Source: an uncultured Clostridia bacterium (GTDB taxonomy: Bacteria; Bacillota; Clostridia; Christensenellales; UBA1242). From it: a stretch of DNA of 48,206 nt. The notes under the pieces were generated by a model. That model ran no database searches, was not told where the DNA came from, and was given only the letters and a program-made list of their open reading frames with translations. A program made the translations under genes and the position numbers. The stretch covers positions 1-48,206 of the forward strand of contig CALVTD010000003.1 of NCBI GenBank assembly GCA_944359935.1, in the 5' to 3' direction. Below are positions 16,456 to 24,532 of the stretch, one piece after another. Position 1 is the stretch's first letter, and each line of letters opens with the position of its first letter.

Positions 16456-17088
16456 ATGAAATTAGTGCTTTTAGGGGCAGCAGGCAGTGGCAAAGGCACA
16501 CTCGCAAAAAAAATCACCAGAGATTTTGGCATTCCACAAATATCAACTGGCGACCTTTTTAGAGAGATTGTGAAAACTGGCTCAACCTTAGGAGAACTTG
16601 TGAAAGGTTATCTCGACAAAGGCGCACTTGTTCCAAATGAAGTGACTTTTGACGTTCTTAAAAACAGAATTTCACAACCAGACTGCAAAAAAGGGTTTAT
16701 TTTGGACGGCTTCCCACGTTCATTAGACCAAGCCAAAATGCTTAGTCAAGTAACCGATATTGATGCAGTAATCAGTGTGGAACTTGGGTTTGAGGAACTT
16801 GAAAAAAGGCTTGTTTCAAGAAGAACTTGCCCAAAATGTGGCGACATTGACAATGCAAATTATGAAGGTTTCACCGGATATTGCAGAAAATGTGGCACAA
16901 AACTGTTTCAGCGTGATGACGATAAACCTGAGGCAATAAAGGCTCGTCTGGAAGTTTATAAAAACAACATAACACCACTTATAAACTTCTACGGTGATAA
17001 GGTGTTTACTGTTTCAAGTGCAGGTTCGCCTGACGAAACATACGCACCAGTAAAAACTTTTTTGGTTAAATTGGAGGCAAAAATTTGA
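16456..17088 (+). CDS. adk: Adenylate kinase
   Basis: A 210-aa enzyme that interconverts ATP + AMP and 2 ADP. P-loop GAAGSGKGT is at residues 7-15, the AMP-binding region has STGDLFRE, and the GFPR motif is in LDGFPRSLDQA. The LID domain has a zinc site (CPKCG...CRKCG), typical of Gram-positive adenylate kinases. Note GAAGSGKGT in place of the common GPPGAGKGT. The ATG at 16456 follows AAGGAG; a longer frame from 16405 has no support. It overlaps the map start. Confidence 0.97.
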   Translation: MKLVLLGAAGSGKGTLAKKITRDFGIPQISTGDLFREIVKTGSTLGELVKGYLDKGALVPNEVTFDVLKNRISQPDCKKGFILDGFPRSLDQAKMLSQVTDIDAVISVELGFEELEKRLVSRRTCPKCGDIDNANYEGFTGYCRKCGTKLFQRDDDKPEAIKARLEVYKNNITPLINFYGDKVFTVSSAGSPDETYAPVKTFLVKLEAKI

Positions 17089-17828
17089 ACCATTTAACGC
17101 CAGCAGAAATTGTTTTAATGAAAAAGGCAGGGGCTTTAACCAGAGATGCCCTTAATTATGCTGAAACGCTTATAAAACCAGGCGTTTCAACATTAGAACT
17201 TGACAACTGCGTAAAAAAGTTTATAATAAATAGTGGTGGTCAGCCGTCTTTTTTGGGCTATGAGGGTTTTCCGGGAAGCATCTGTGCTTCCGTCAACGAA
17301 ATGGTTGTGCACGGAATTCCATCAGCAGACATTATTTTAAAAGAGGGCGACATAATCAGCATTGATGTTGGGGTTATTTATAAAGGCTACAATGGCGATG
17401 CTGCAAGAACCTTTCCTGTGGGAAAAATTTCTCCTGAGAAGGCTAGGCTTATTGAAGTTACTAAACAAAGTTTCTTTGAGGGCATTAAAGAGTTGAAAGT
17501 GGGAGAAAGACTTGGCAAGGTTTCGCACGCCATACAAACCTATGCTGAAAAGCATGGTTACAGCGTGGTGCGTGAACTTGTTGGGCATGGCATCGGCAGA
17601 AAAATGCACGAGCCGCCAAACATTCCAAACTATGGCAAGCCAACTGATGGGCCGATTGTTACTGACGGGGCATGCCTGGCGATTGAGCCTATGATTAACA
17701 TGGGCAAAAAAGAGATTGCAATGCTTAGGGATGGATGGGGCATCGTCACACGAGACCATATGCCATCCGCCCACTATGAAAACACTGTTTTTGTTACCAA
17801 AGATGGTGTGGAAATTCTAACTTTGTAG
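17085..17828 (+). CDS. map: Methionine aminopeptidase, type I
   Basis: A 247-aa enzyme that removes the initiator Met from new proteins after deformylation. The five metal ligands are recognisable in IDVGVIYKGYNGDAARTF (two Asp), GHGIGRKMHEPP (His), AIEPMI (Glu) and HYENTVFV (Glu). The catalytic His is in VVHGIPS. The start codon is TTG, overlapping the adk stop, with GGAGG eight bases before it. Its partner def lies at 46479. Confidence 0.96.
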   Translation: MNHLTPAEIVLMKKAGALTRDALNYAETLIKPGVSTLELDNCVKKFIINSGGQPSFLGYEGFPGSICASVNEMVVHGIPSADIILKEGDIISIDVGVIYKGYNGDAARTFPVGKISPEKARLIEVTKQSFFEGIKELKVGERLGKVSHAIQTYAEKHGYSVVRELVGHGIGRKMHEPPNIPNYGKPTDGPIVTDGACLAIEPMINMGKKEIAMLRDGWGIVTRDHMPSAHYENTVFVTKDGVEILTL

Positions 17829-17835
17829 GTGAAAC

Positions 17836-18102
17836 ATGCAAGTTGGAGATATTGTTGTTGCAACAAAGGGAAAGGAAAAAAATGACATCTTTGTGGTTGT
17901 AAAAATTGAAGGTGGCTTTGCTTACATTGCAAATGGAAAACGCGTTTCGGTTTTTAAACCAAAAAAGAAAAATGAGAAACACATTCAAAAAGTTTCAAAA
18001 CAAAGATTTTTGCTTAGCGATGAAAAGGATATTAAAGTCGATGCCGCTGTGCGAAAATATCTAAAAACCCAAAAGGAGAGGATATGTCAAAAGAAGATGT
18101 AA
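17836..18102 (+). CDS. KOW-domain RNA-binding protein
   Basis: An 88-aa basic protein. The first 40 residues have the KOW pattern ([25 protein letters not shown]), like L14e/L24-type RNA-binding domains, followed by a Lys-rich tail. Small KOW proteins in this position between map and infA are common in Clostridia; their role is thought to be ribosome-linked but is not established. The 3' end overlaps infA by 19 bp, which suggests coupled translation. Confidence 0.8.
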   Translation: MQVGDIVVATKGKEKNDIFVVVKIEGGFAYIANGKRVSVFKPKKKNEKHIQKVSKQRFLLSDEKDIKVDAAVRKYLKTQKERICQKKM

Positions 18103-18305
18103 TTGAATTTGAAGGTGTGGTGGAGGAATTATTGCCTAATTCCACATTTAAAGTTCGCCTCATCAACGGGCATGTCATTATCGCTTACATCTCTGGCAAA
18201 CTTAGGGTGCACTGCATCAGGGTTGTGGAAGGAGATAAAGTAAAAGTCGAAATGAGCCCTTACGACCTTACAAAAGGCCGAATTACATGGCGAGACAAGG
18301 GCTAA
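18084..18305 (+). CDS. infA: Translation initiation factor IF-1
   Basis: A 73-aa OB-fold factor that occupies the 30S A site during initiation. It begins [19 protein letters not shown] and contains [11 protein letters not shown] and [20 protein letters not shown] precedes the ATG inside the end of the KOW gene. Confidence 0.97.
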   Translation: MSKEDVIEFEGVVEELLPNSTFKVRLINGHVIIAYISGKLRVHCIRVVEGDKVKVEMSPYDLTKGRITWRDKG

Positions 18306-18318
18306 GAAGGAGTAAATT

Positions 18319-18435
18319 ATGAAAGTAAGAGCATCCGTTAAACCTATTTGCGATAAATGCAAGGTTATTAAAAGAGACGGGAAAGTTATGGTTATTTGCC
18401 CAAAAAGTGCTAAGCACAAACAAACTCAGGGCTAA
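18319..18435 (+). CDS. rpmJ: Ribosomal protein bL36
   Basis: A 38-aa L36 with the zinc ligands CDKC, a later Cys (VICPKSAKH) and His, i.e. the zinc-containing form. [16 protein letters not shown] is the family start. GAAGGAG is upstream. Standard order infA-rpmJ-rpsM. Confidence 0.97.
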   Translation: MKVRASVKPICDKCKVIKRDGKVMVICPKSAKHKQTQG

Positions 18436-18453
18436 AATTAAGGAGATAAAAAT

Positions 18454-18831
18454 ATGGCAAGAATTGCAGGTGTAGACCTTCCAAGAGAAAAAAGATTAGA
18501 GATAGGACTTACCTATATCTATGGTATCGGCCAAGTTACAGCCGGTAAAATTTGTGCTGAAACAAAAATCAGCCCAGATATTAGAGTTAAAGATTTGACT
18601 GATGACCAAATCGCTAAACTTCGTTCTTACATCGAACACAACGTAACCGTTGAAGGAGACCTTAGAAAAAAAGTTAGCCTTGACATTAAAAAATTAAATG
18701 AAATGGGCTGCTATCGTGGCATTCGTCACCGCAAAGGGCTTCCTGTTCGTGGACAAAACACACGTAACAATTGCAGAACAAGAAAAGGACCAAGAAGGGC
18801 TGTTGCTGGCTCATCTAAGAAGGGTAAATAA
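18454..18831 (+). CDS. rpsM: Ribosomal protein uS13
   Basis: A 125-aa S13 of the 30S head that contacts the P-site tRNA and bridges to the 50S. It starts [13 protein letters not shown], and the C-terminal [20 protein letters not shown] motif is intact. Confidence 0.98.
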   Translation: MARIAGVDLPREKRLEIGLTYIYGIGQVTAGKICAETKISPDIRVKDLTDDQIAKLRSYIEHNVTVEGDLRKKVSLDIKKLNEMGCYRGIRHRKGLPVRGQNTRNNCRTRKGPRRAVAGSSKKGK

Positions 18832-18842
18832 GGAGATAAACA

Positions 18843-19256
18843 ATGGCAACAAAAACTAACACAAAAAATAAAAAAACAACAACCAGAGTTAGAAAGAGAG
18901 TTTCTAAAAACATTTCTAATGGACAAGTTCACATTAAAACCTCTTTCAACAACACCATTGTAACCTTCTCGGATGCAGAGGGCAATGTTATTTCATGGTG
19001 CAGTTCTGGTAAACTTGGGCTTAAAGGCTCAAAGAAAAGCACACCTTTTGCTGCTCAAACATGCGTTGAAGAGGCTGCAAAGGTGGCAAAAGAACATGGC
19101 CTCAACTCTGTTGAAGTATATGTTAAAGGCCCAGGCAGCGGAAGAGAGGCTGCAATCAGGGCTCTTCAAAATTGTGAACTCAATGTAACTCTTATCAAGG
19201 ATGTTTCTCCAATCGCACACAATGGATGCAGACCTCCTAAGGTTAGAAGAGTTTAA
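18843..19256 (+). CDS. rpsK: Ribosomal protein uS11
   Basis: A 137-aa S11 at the 30S platform. After a Thr/Lys-rich N-terminal extension, the family core begins at [34 protein letters not shown] and the C-terminal [18 protein letters not shown] are present. Confidence 0.98.
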   Translation: MATKTNTKNKKTTTRVRKRVSKNISNGQVHIKTSFNNTIVTFSDAEGNVISWCSSGKLGLKGSKKSTPFAAQTCVEEAAKVAKEHGLNSVEVYVKGPGSGREAAIRALQNCELNVTLIKDVSPIAHNGCRPPKVRRV

Positions 19257-19270
19257 AAGGAGAAAAACTT

Positions 19271-19897
19271 ATGGCAAGAACTATTGAACCTGACTGCCGT
19301 CAGTGTAGAAGAGAAGGGTGCAAACTTTTCCTTAAAGGCGAAAGATGCACCACTAAAAAATGTGCTATGGAAAGGCGTCCAGTTATTCCTGGCCAACATG
19401 GCAATTCACGCAGAAGAGTTACATTCACTGAATACGGCTCACAACTTCGTGAAAAACAAAAAATTAAAAGAATTTATGGCTTGTTAGAAAACCAGATGCG
19501 CGCTTACTATGAAGAGGCTGAAAGAATGAAAGGCGTAACTGGTGATAACATGCTTTCCCTTATTGAAAGAAGGCTTGATAACGTTGTTTACCGCATGGGC
19601 ATTGGTGCAAGCAGAAAGCAAAGCCGCCAAATGGTTAACCATGGTCTTATAACAGTTAATGGCAGAAGAGTTGACATCGCATCTTATCTTGTTAAAGCAG
19701 GGGATGAAATTGCTGTTAAAGAAAACAAACTTGAAAAAACAATGATTAAAGCAATCAAAGGCATGAAAATTGTTATGCCAAAATGGCTTGAATTTAACAG
19801 TGAAACTTTGAAAGGCAAAATTCTTGCTCTTCCTCAAAGAGATGATATTGATGCCGACATTAAAGAACGTCTTGTAATCGAGCATTATTCGAGATAA
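19271..19897 (+). CDS. rpsD: Ribosomal protein uS4
   Basis: A 208-aa S4, a primary 16S binder and alpha-operon regulator in E. coli. The N-terminus keeps a Cys-rich zinc site (CRQCRREGCKL...CTTKKC). The S4 RNA-binding domain is about residues 97-160 (LDNVVYRMG...SRKQSRQMVNHGLITVNGRR). In some Firmicutes rpsD has moved elsewhere; here it stays in the alpha operon between rpsK and rpoA. Confidence 0.97.
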   Translation: MARTIEPDCRQCRREGCKLFLKGERCTTKKCAMERRPVIPGQHGNSRRRVTFTEYGSQLREKQKIKRIYGLLENQMRAYYEEAERMKGVTGDNMLSLIERRLDNVVYRMGIGASRKQSRQMVNHGLITVNGRRVDIASYLVKAGDEIAVKENKLEKTMIKAIKGMKIVMPKWLEFNSETLKGKILALPQRDDIDADIKERLVIEHYSR

Positions 19898-19913
19898 TTG
19901 GAGGGATAAAATT

Positions 19914-20867
19914 ATGATGGAAATGGAAAAACCAAAAATCGTTTGTGAAGAAACCGAAGGCGGCGCATATGCTAGATTTACAGTTGAGCCACTTGAAAAA
20001 GGTTATGGAATCACGCTTGGCAACTGCATGAGAAGAACACTTCTTTCTTCGCTTCCTGGCTCAGCACCAATCGCTGTTAGGATTGCTGGTGTGCCTCATG
20101 AATTTTCAACAATAAGAGGTGTTACAGAAGATGTTGTAGACATCATCTTAAACCTTAAAACATTGTTTGTTAAAGTTAACAACAAAGACAGAAACTTTAT
20201 CACATTTTTAAGGCTTAAAAAGCAAGGTGCAGGCGAAGTTACTGCAAAAGACTTTGAGCCAAACGATGAAGTTGAAATTCTTAACCCAGACCTTCACATC
20301 TGCACAATGGACGATGGCGCTGTGCTTGATATGGATGTTATGATTGGCAATGGAAGAGGCTATGTTCCAAGTGCTCAAAACAAAACAAAATTTGACAACA
20401 TCGATTTCATCGCGATGGATTCGCTTTTCTCACCAGTAAAAAAGGTGAATTTCAGCGTGGAAGCAACTCGTGTTGGACAAAGCGTGGATTTTGACAAACT
20501 TGTTTTGGAAGTTGAAACAAACGGAACTGTAAAAGCAACAGAAATTGTTTCTCTTGCAGGCAAAATCATGATGGAACATGTTGGATTGTTTGTTGAACTT
20601 TGTGAAGATATGGCAAACGAACAAATTTTGGTTTCTAAGGAAGAAGACAAACAAGTTAAAATTTTGGAACTTCCAATAGAAGAGATGGACCTTTCAGTTA
20701 GGTCTTATAACTGCCTCAAACGTGCAGGCGTTAACACTGTTGAGGACATTGTGAAGAAATCAAGAGCCGATATGCTTAAAGTTAAAAACCTTGGAATTAA
20801 ATCTATTGACGAGGTTATTCAAAAACTTGAAAGTTATGGCCTTTCACTTCGCAAAGATGAAGAATAA
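19914..20867 (+). CDS. rpoA: RNA polymerase alpha subunit
   Basis: A 317-aa subunit. The N-domain that dimerises and binds beta/beta' has GYGITLGNCMRRTLLSSLPG, and the C-domain (from about residue 250) has MDLSVRSYNCLKRAGVNTVE and MLKVKNLGIKSIDEV, which bind UP elements and activators. Start at ATG 19914 after GGAGGG; ATG 19917 is the alternative. Its omega partner rpoZ is at 44037. Confidence 0.98.
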   Translation: MMEMEKPKIVCEETEGGAYARFTVEPLEKGYGITLGNCMRRTLLSSLPGSAPIAVRIAGVPHEFSTIRGVTEDVVDIILNLKTLFVKVNNKDRNFITFLRLKKQGAGEVTAKDFEPNDEVEILNPDLHICTMDDGAVLDMDVMIGNGRGYVPSAQNKTKFDNIDFIAMDSLFSPVKKVNFSVEATRVGQSVDFDKLVLEVETNGTVKATEIVSLAGKIMMEHVGLFVELCEDMANEQILVSKEEDKQVKILELPIEEMDLSVRSYNCLKRAGVNTVEDIVKKSRADMLKVKNLGIKSIDEVIQKLESYGLSLRKDEE

Positions 20868-20879
20868 AAGGAGAGAACA

Positions 20880-21389
20880 ATGGCTAACGATAAACTTGGT
20901 AGACCATCCAAAGAGAGAGCAGCAATGCTTAGAGGTTTAGTAACCGATCTTCTTTGGTACGGAAAAATTCAAACAACCCTTGCAAAAGCAAAGTCTGTTC
21001 GTTCTGAGGCCGAGAAACTTTTAACCGCAGCAATCAAAACATATAAAGATACTGTAACTGTAACAAAGGAAATCAAAGATGACAAAGGCGTTAAAGTTAA
21101 AACCGAAGTTGTCAATGATGGTCCTAAAAAACTTGCTGCAAGAAGAAAAATCATGGCTTATGTTTATGATAAGCAAGAACAACGCGCAGACAAAGAATCT
21201 AAAACTGCTTTCCAAGCAAGAACAGAGGGCATCAATCATCCTCTTCTTGAAAAGATTTTCAACGTGTATGCTCCAAAATATGCAGAGCGCGCTGAAAAAC
21301 TTGGACAGGGCGGCGGATACACTCGCATCATCAAACTTGGTATGCGTAGGGGAGATGCTGCTGAGATGGCAGTGATTGAACTCATCTAA
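20880..21389 (+). CDS. rplQ: Ribosomal protein bL17 with internal insertion
   Basis: The last gene of the superoperon. The N-terminus (LGRPSKERAAMLRGLVTDLL) and the C-terminal GGGYTRIIKLGMRRGDAAEMA are standard for L17. At 169 aa it is about 50 residues longer than the 112-120 usual in Firmicutes. The extra residues lie in the middle, about residues 57-95, and are charged (VTVTKEIKDDKGVKVKTEVV). Such insertions in L17 occur in some Clostridia, so this is probably lineage-specific and not an error. A hairpin-rich tract follows directly. Confidence 0.95.
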   Translation: MANDKLGRPSKERAAMLRGLVTDLLWYGKIQTTLAKAKSVRSEAEKLLTAAIKTYKDTVTVTKEIKDDKGVKVKTEVVNDGPKKLAARRKIMAYVYDKQEQRADKESKTAFQARTEGINHPLLEKIFNVYAPKYAERAEKLGQGGGYTRIIKLGMRRGDAAEMAVIELI

Positions 21390-21480
21390 TCGTGGGGGCA
21401 AACAAAAAATTAACGCGGGCACGCCTAACGGCTAACCGCTTTTTTTGTTTTCTCCCACGAACCCTCGGGCGAATTGCAAC

Positions 21481-21517
21481 TTAATGCTTGTTTTCGCCTT
21501 TTGGCGAAAATCTGCGC
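21481..21517 (+). repeat. Motif A copy 1
   Basis: TTAATGCTTG, stem TTTTCGCC, loop TTTT, stem GGCGAAAA, then CTGCGC. The second copy at 30644-30680 keeps the flanks but has stem CGCT/AGCG in place of CGCC/GGCG, a compensatory pair change. Confidence 0.8.
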
Positions 21518-21540
21518 GCGAGCAGTTGAATTCGCCCTCT

Positions 21541-21588
21541 CGCGGCCAAACGAAAATCGCGCTAACGCTGGCGATTTTGCCGCGACTT
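21541..21588 (+). repeat. Motif B copy 1
   Basis: Hairpin CGCGGC...GCCGCGACTT with inner stem AAAATCGC/GCGATTTT. The asymmetric bulge contains CCAAACG, which is kept in all three copies. Confidence 0.8.
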
Positions 21589-21638
21589 AAAGAGGAAGTG
21601 GTTAAAAATGGACGCGGCTGGCGCATTAGACGAGAAAG

Positions 21639-21663
21639 GCGAACTTGCTTGCAAGGGTGAGCC
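21639..21663 (-). repeat. Motif D copy 3 (inverted)
   Basis: On the minus strand this reads GGCTCACCC...GCAAGCAAGTTCGC, 24 of 25 identical to each copy after tRNA-Val. Confidence 0.8.
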
Positions 21664-21763
21664 TGCCGAAGTCGCATTCTCTCGCAGAGAGAATTAGAGG
21701 TGACAGCAAATTTTCATGAACAGGCACAGCCTTTGCCTCATGAAAATTTGGCTCCAATGTTTT

Positions 21764-21791
21764 AAAAAGATAGGGAAACCTATCTTTTTTT
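21764..21791 (+). terminator. Terminator after the rplQ element
   Basis: AAAAGATAGG-GAAA-CCTATCTTTT plus T run. Probably the real end of the ribosomal superoperon transcript. Confidence 0.85.
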
Positions 21792-21818
21792 ATTAAAAAA
21801 TGAATAATTAAAAAATAA

Positions 21819-21847
21819 TTAACAAAATTAAATTTTTTTCATATTTA
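21819..21847 (+). promoter_or_regulatory. Probable promoter of murB, giving a leaderless mRNA
   Basis: TTAACA (21819-21824), a 17-bp spacer and TATTTA (21842-21847). The predicted start of transcription falls at or next to the ATG at 21853. No Shine-Dalgarno sequence is present. The region is very AT-rich, so the boxes alone are weak evidence. Confidence 0.45.
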
Positions 21848-21852
21848 TTTAT

Positions 21853-22710
21853 ATGAAAATAAAAATAAAAAAGGTTAAAAATGCAGATTTAAAAAATTAT
21901 TGCTCTTTTAAAATTGGTGGGAGAGCAAAATGCATTTATTTTCCTGAAAATATCGGGCAAATAAAATACTTAATAAATGCTTTAAAAAACAAAAATAAAG
22001 AATATTTAATTCTGGGAAATGGCACAAATATATTATTTCCTGATAAAAAATTAAAAAAGATAATAATTTGTTTAAAAAAATTAAATGAAATTCAAATAAA
22101 TGGTGAAGAAATTGTTTGTGGTGCGGGTGCAAACCTCTTTAATCTTAACAGCGCGTGCGCACAAAACAGTTTAGAGGGGTTGGAGTTTACATATGGTTTG
22201 CCAGGAAGCGTTGGTGGAGCAGTGGCTATGAACGCTGGTGCATTCGGTGATGAAATTTGCAATCATCTTTTTGAGATTGTGGTGTGTAAGGATGGTGAAA
22301 TTTACTCTCGCCAAAACTTAAAATTTCGCTATCGCAAAGGTCCTCTTGAAAAAGGCGAGATATTGTTGTTTGCAAAATTTAAATTAAAAAAGGGTGAAAA
22401 ACAAAAAATAATTCAACTTCAACATGATTTTTTGCAAAAACGGCGAGACACTCAACCATATGGAGAGTGTAGCGCAGGCAGCGTGTTTAAAAGAGGGGAA
22501 AACTTTATTCCTGCAAAACTTATTGACGAGTGGGGGCTTAAAGGTTTAAAAATCGGCGGCTGCGAAATTTCAAAAAAGCATGCGGGGTTTATTGTCAGCG
22601 CCGGCAAGGCTAGGCAGAGTGATGCTTTGGCGCTTATTGAACTTATCGAGTGGGTGGCAAAAGCAAAGGGATATATTTTCGAAAGAGAAATTGTGGTTGT
22701 AACCAATTAG
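21853..22710 (+). CDS. murB: UDP-N-acetylenolpyruvoylglucosamine reductase MurB
   Basis: A 285-aa flavoenzyme that reduces UDP-GlcNAc-enolpyruvate to UDP-MurNAc, the committed precursor of peptidoglycan. FAD-binding features are LGNGTNILFPD and the GLPGSVGGAVAMNAGAFGDE stretch. The catalytic Ser lies in ECSAGSVFKRG, and the C-terminal Glu region is GYIFEREIV. The first 80 residues are very Lys/Ile/Asn-rich and use mainly AAA/ATA-type codons. No ribosome-binding site precedes the ATG, and the promoter boxes sit right against it. murB next to PHP-whiA-dnaE is typical for Clostridia. Confidence 0.95.
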   Translation: MKIKIKKVKNADLKNYCSFKIGGRAKCIYFPENIGQIKYLINALKNKNKEYLILGNGTNILFPDKKLKKIIICLKKLNEIQINGEEIVCGAGANLFNLNSACAQNSLEGLEFTYGLPGSVGGAVAMNAGAFGDEICNHLFEIVVCKDGEIYSRQNLKFRYRKGPLEKGEILLFAKFKLKKGEKQKIIQLQHDFLQKRRDTQPYGECSAGSVFKRGENFIPAKLIDEWGLKGLKIGGCEISKKHAGFIVSAGKARQSDALALIELIEWVAKAKGYIFEREIVVVTN

Positions 22711-22750
22711 GCAAACTGCGCTTTTTCTGCAAATTACTTTTTCGCTATGC

Positions 22751-22779
22751 TTGCAAAAATTGGGGTAAATTGCTATACT
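22751..22779 (+). promoter_or_regulatory. Promoter of the PHP-whiA-dnaE-pfk operon
   Basis: TTGCAA (22751-22756), a 17-bp spacer and TATACT (22774-22779). The ribosome-binding site AAGGAG follows at 22786-22791. Confidence 0.65.
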
Positions 22780-22796
22780 TAAACTAAGGAGTTAGC

Positions 22797-23558
22797 ATGA
22801 TACTTTATGGTGATTATCATACACACACTGTGTATTCAAAACATAACCACGGCAAAGGCACGGTTTTGCAAAATGCCACGGTTGCCGCTGAAAAAGGTTT
22901 GAAGCAAATTGCTGTTACAGACCACGGCTTTAATCATGAGTTTTTTGCAGTAAAAAGAAAAGAATTGCCGCAAATCCGTGAGGAAATTTTGAACGCGAAG
23001 GAAATAACCGGCGTGGATATACTGCTGGGCGTTGAGGCAAATTTGATTTCGCTTTCAGGTGAGGTGGACTTAAAGGAAGAGGACTATGAAAAACTGGACA
23101 TCATCCTCATGGGTCATCACAAACTTGTTAAAACCCCAACTTTGCGGGACAAGTTTAAACTTATGTATGCCAACATGACAGGTTCGCCTTACAAGGCTAG
23201 TGCGGACAGGCTTGCGCGCAACACCACAGCATTTTTGAAAGCGCTGGATAAATATCCAATCGATGTGATTACTCATCTTAACTATGGCTGCCCAACTGAC
23301 ACTCTGGCAGTGGCAAGGCTTGCTAGGCAAAAGGGCGTGCTTGTGGAACTTAACGGCAAGCGCATCAATTTCACTGATGAAGAGGTGCTTACAATGGCGG
23401 AAGAGGGCGTGAAGTTTATCATCAACTCGGATGCTCACGCACCGCAGCAAGTTGGGGAATGCAACAGGGCGATAAACCTTATTTACAGGCTTAACATTCC
23501 ACCACATTTGATTGTCAATCTTGACAAAGAGCCAAATTTTCAAAAGAAGAGGGGCTGA
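22797..23558 (+). CDS. PHP-domain phosphoesterase
   Basis: A 253-aa protein of the polymerase-and-histidinol-phosphatase (PHP) superfamily. Metal-binding motifs are YGDYHTHTVYS (residues 4-14), VTDHGFNHEF, a Glu in LLGVEANL, the MGHHK motif and NSDAH near the C-terminus. It probably hydrolyses a small phosphorylated substrate; histidinol phosphate is possible, but no other his genes are near. A PHP protein between murB and whiA is a recurrent arrangement in Clostridia. The next gene starts 2 bp after its stop. Confidence 0.85.
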   Translation: MILYGDYHTHTVYSKHNHGKGTVLQNATVAAEKGLKQIAVTDHGFNHEFFAVKRKELPQIREEILNAKEITGVDILLGVEANLISLSGEVDLKEEDYEKLDIILMGHHKLVKTPTLRDKFKLMYANMTGSPYKASADRLARNTTAFLKALDKYPIDVITHLNYGCPTDTLAVARLARQKGVLVELNGKRINFTDEEVLTMAEEGVKFIINSDAHAPQQVGECNRAINLIYRLNIPPHLIVNLDKEPNFQKKRG

Positions 23559-23560
23559 AT

Positions 23561-24523
23561 TTGAGTTTTTCCAAGGATGTTAAAATTGAATTGCTTACTG
23601 GCAGCGAGGAAACGGCAGACACCGCTTTTGCATTTTTGTCGGGGCTTTTGCATGGCGCGGGCGAGATTGAAAAAAGCGCCCAGGGCCTTAAGGCTTACAT
23701 CGTAACCGATTTAAATGAGTTATATCAAAAGGTCAACAACATTGTGCATGCTTTGTATGGCGACTACTTGGAACTTGAAATTGAAGACGACTATGTTATC
23801 AACAAAACCACCTATTATCGCATTACTTTCCCAGTCAGCATTGCTCAAAGTGTGCTGCTTGACGCGGGAATTATATATTTGCAAGACGGCGGTTATCAGT
23901 TAAATTATGGCGTTGACAGCAACATTGTTGCATCAAATGAGGAGAAAATTGCGTTTTTAAGAGGGGCGTTTTTGGGTTGCGGAACTTCATCGATAAGGTT
24001 GAGTGAGGCCGAGAATGTTAAAACATCCTCTGGCTACCATTTGGTACTTTCCTCTCTCAGCCATGAGTTTTTAACAGACACGGCTGGGTTGCTTAGTGAA
24101 TTTGGAATTTTTTCTAAACTTGTTGAAAGAAAAAACCTTTATGTCTTATATCTAAAAGAGGCGGAGGCGATTAAGGATTTTCTTGCGCTGATGGGGGCAA
24201 ACCAAAGCGTGCTTGCGCTTTCAAACGAGATGATTAGGCGAGAAAAACGCAACCAAATCAACCGCGAAGTGAATTGCATCAATGCCAATATTTCCAAAAC
24301 CGTTGATGCCAGCATGAGGCAAATTGACGCAATAAACACAATAATTTCCACGATTGGGCTGGATAGCCTTGAAGATGAACTGCAAGAGGTGGCTATGCTA
24401 AGGCTTGCCAACCCAGAGGAGAGTTTGGAGGGGCTACTAAATTTAAGCACAATAAGCCTTTCAAAAAGCGGGCTTAACCACAGGCTTAAAAAACTTATTA
24501 GAATTGCTGATGAATTAAAGTAA
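23561..24523 (+). CDS. whiA: DNA-binding protein WhiA
   Basis: A 320-aa WhiA. The N-terminal part has the degenerate LAGLIDADG fold (FLRGAFLGCGTSS...YHLVLSSLSHEF), and the C-terminal helix-turn-helix includes NREVNCINANISKTVDAS and LSKSGLNHRLKKLI. In actinobacteria WhiA drives sporulation genes; in Firmicutes it affects cell division and chromosome segregation. The start is TTG, with AGAGGGG just upstream. Two related genes, rapZ and yvcK, usually between PHP and whiA in Clostridia, are missing here. Confidence 0.94.
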   Translation: MSFSKDVKIELLTGSEETADTAFAFLSGLLHGAGEIEKSAQGLKAYIVTDLNELYQKVNNIVHALYGDYLELEIEDDYVINKTTYYRITFPVSIAQSVLLDAGIIYLQDGGYQLNYGVDSNIVASNEEKIAFLRGAFLGCGTSSIRLSEAENVKTSSGYHLVLSSLSHEFLTDTAGLLSEFGIFSKLVERKNLYVLYLKEAEAIKDFLALMGANQSVLALSNEMIRREKRNQINREVNCINANISKTVDASMRQIDAINTIISTIGLDSLEDELQEVAMLRLANPEESLEGLLNLSTISLSKSGLNHRLKKLIRIADELK

Positions 24524-24532
24524 GGAGAAATC

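Larger units (their letters stand above)
21390..21760 (+). repeat. Hairpin-rich element after rplQ
   Basis: The bases right after the rplQ stop (21390-21409, TCGTGGGGGCAAACAAAAAA) recur as an inverted copy at 21441-21460 with 18 of 20 matching, enclosing a 31-nt GC-richer loop. Then come motif A (21481-21517), motif B (21541-21588), motif D on the minus strand (21639-21663), a hairpin ATTCTCT-CGC-AGAGAAT (21676-21692) and a larger one, AAATTTTCATGA with TCATGAAAATTT (about 21708-21750). I see no believable gene between 21390 and 21852. The tract is clearly GC-richer than its surroundings. Confidence 0.75.

Noticed and set aside
21432-21677. Reading frames on both strands in the rplQ tract
   Set aside because: Composed of hairpin modules, no ribosome-binding site, and similar peptides arise after tRNA-Val only because motif D is shared.
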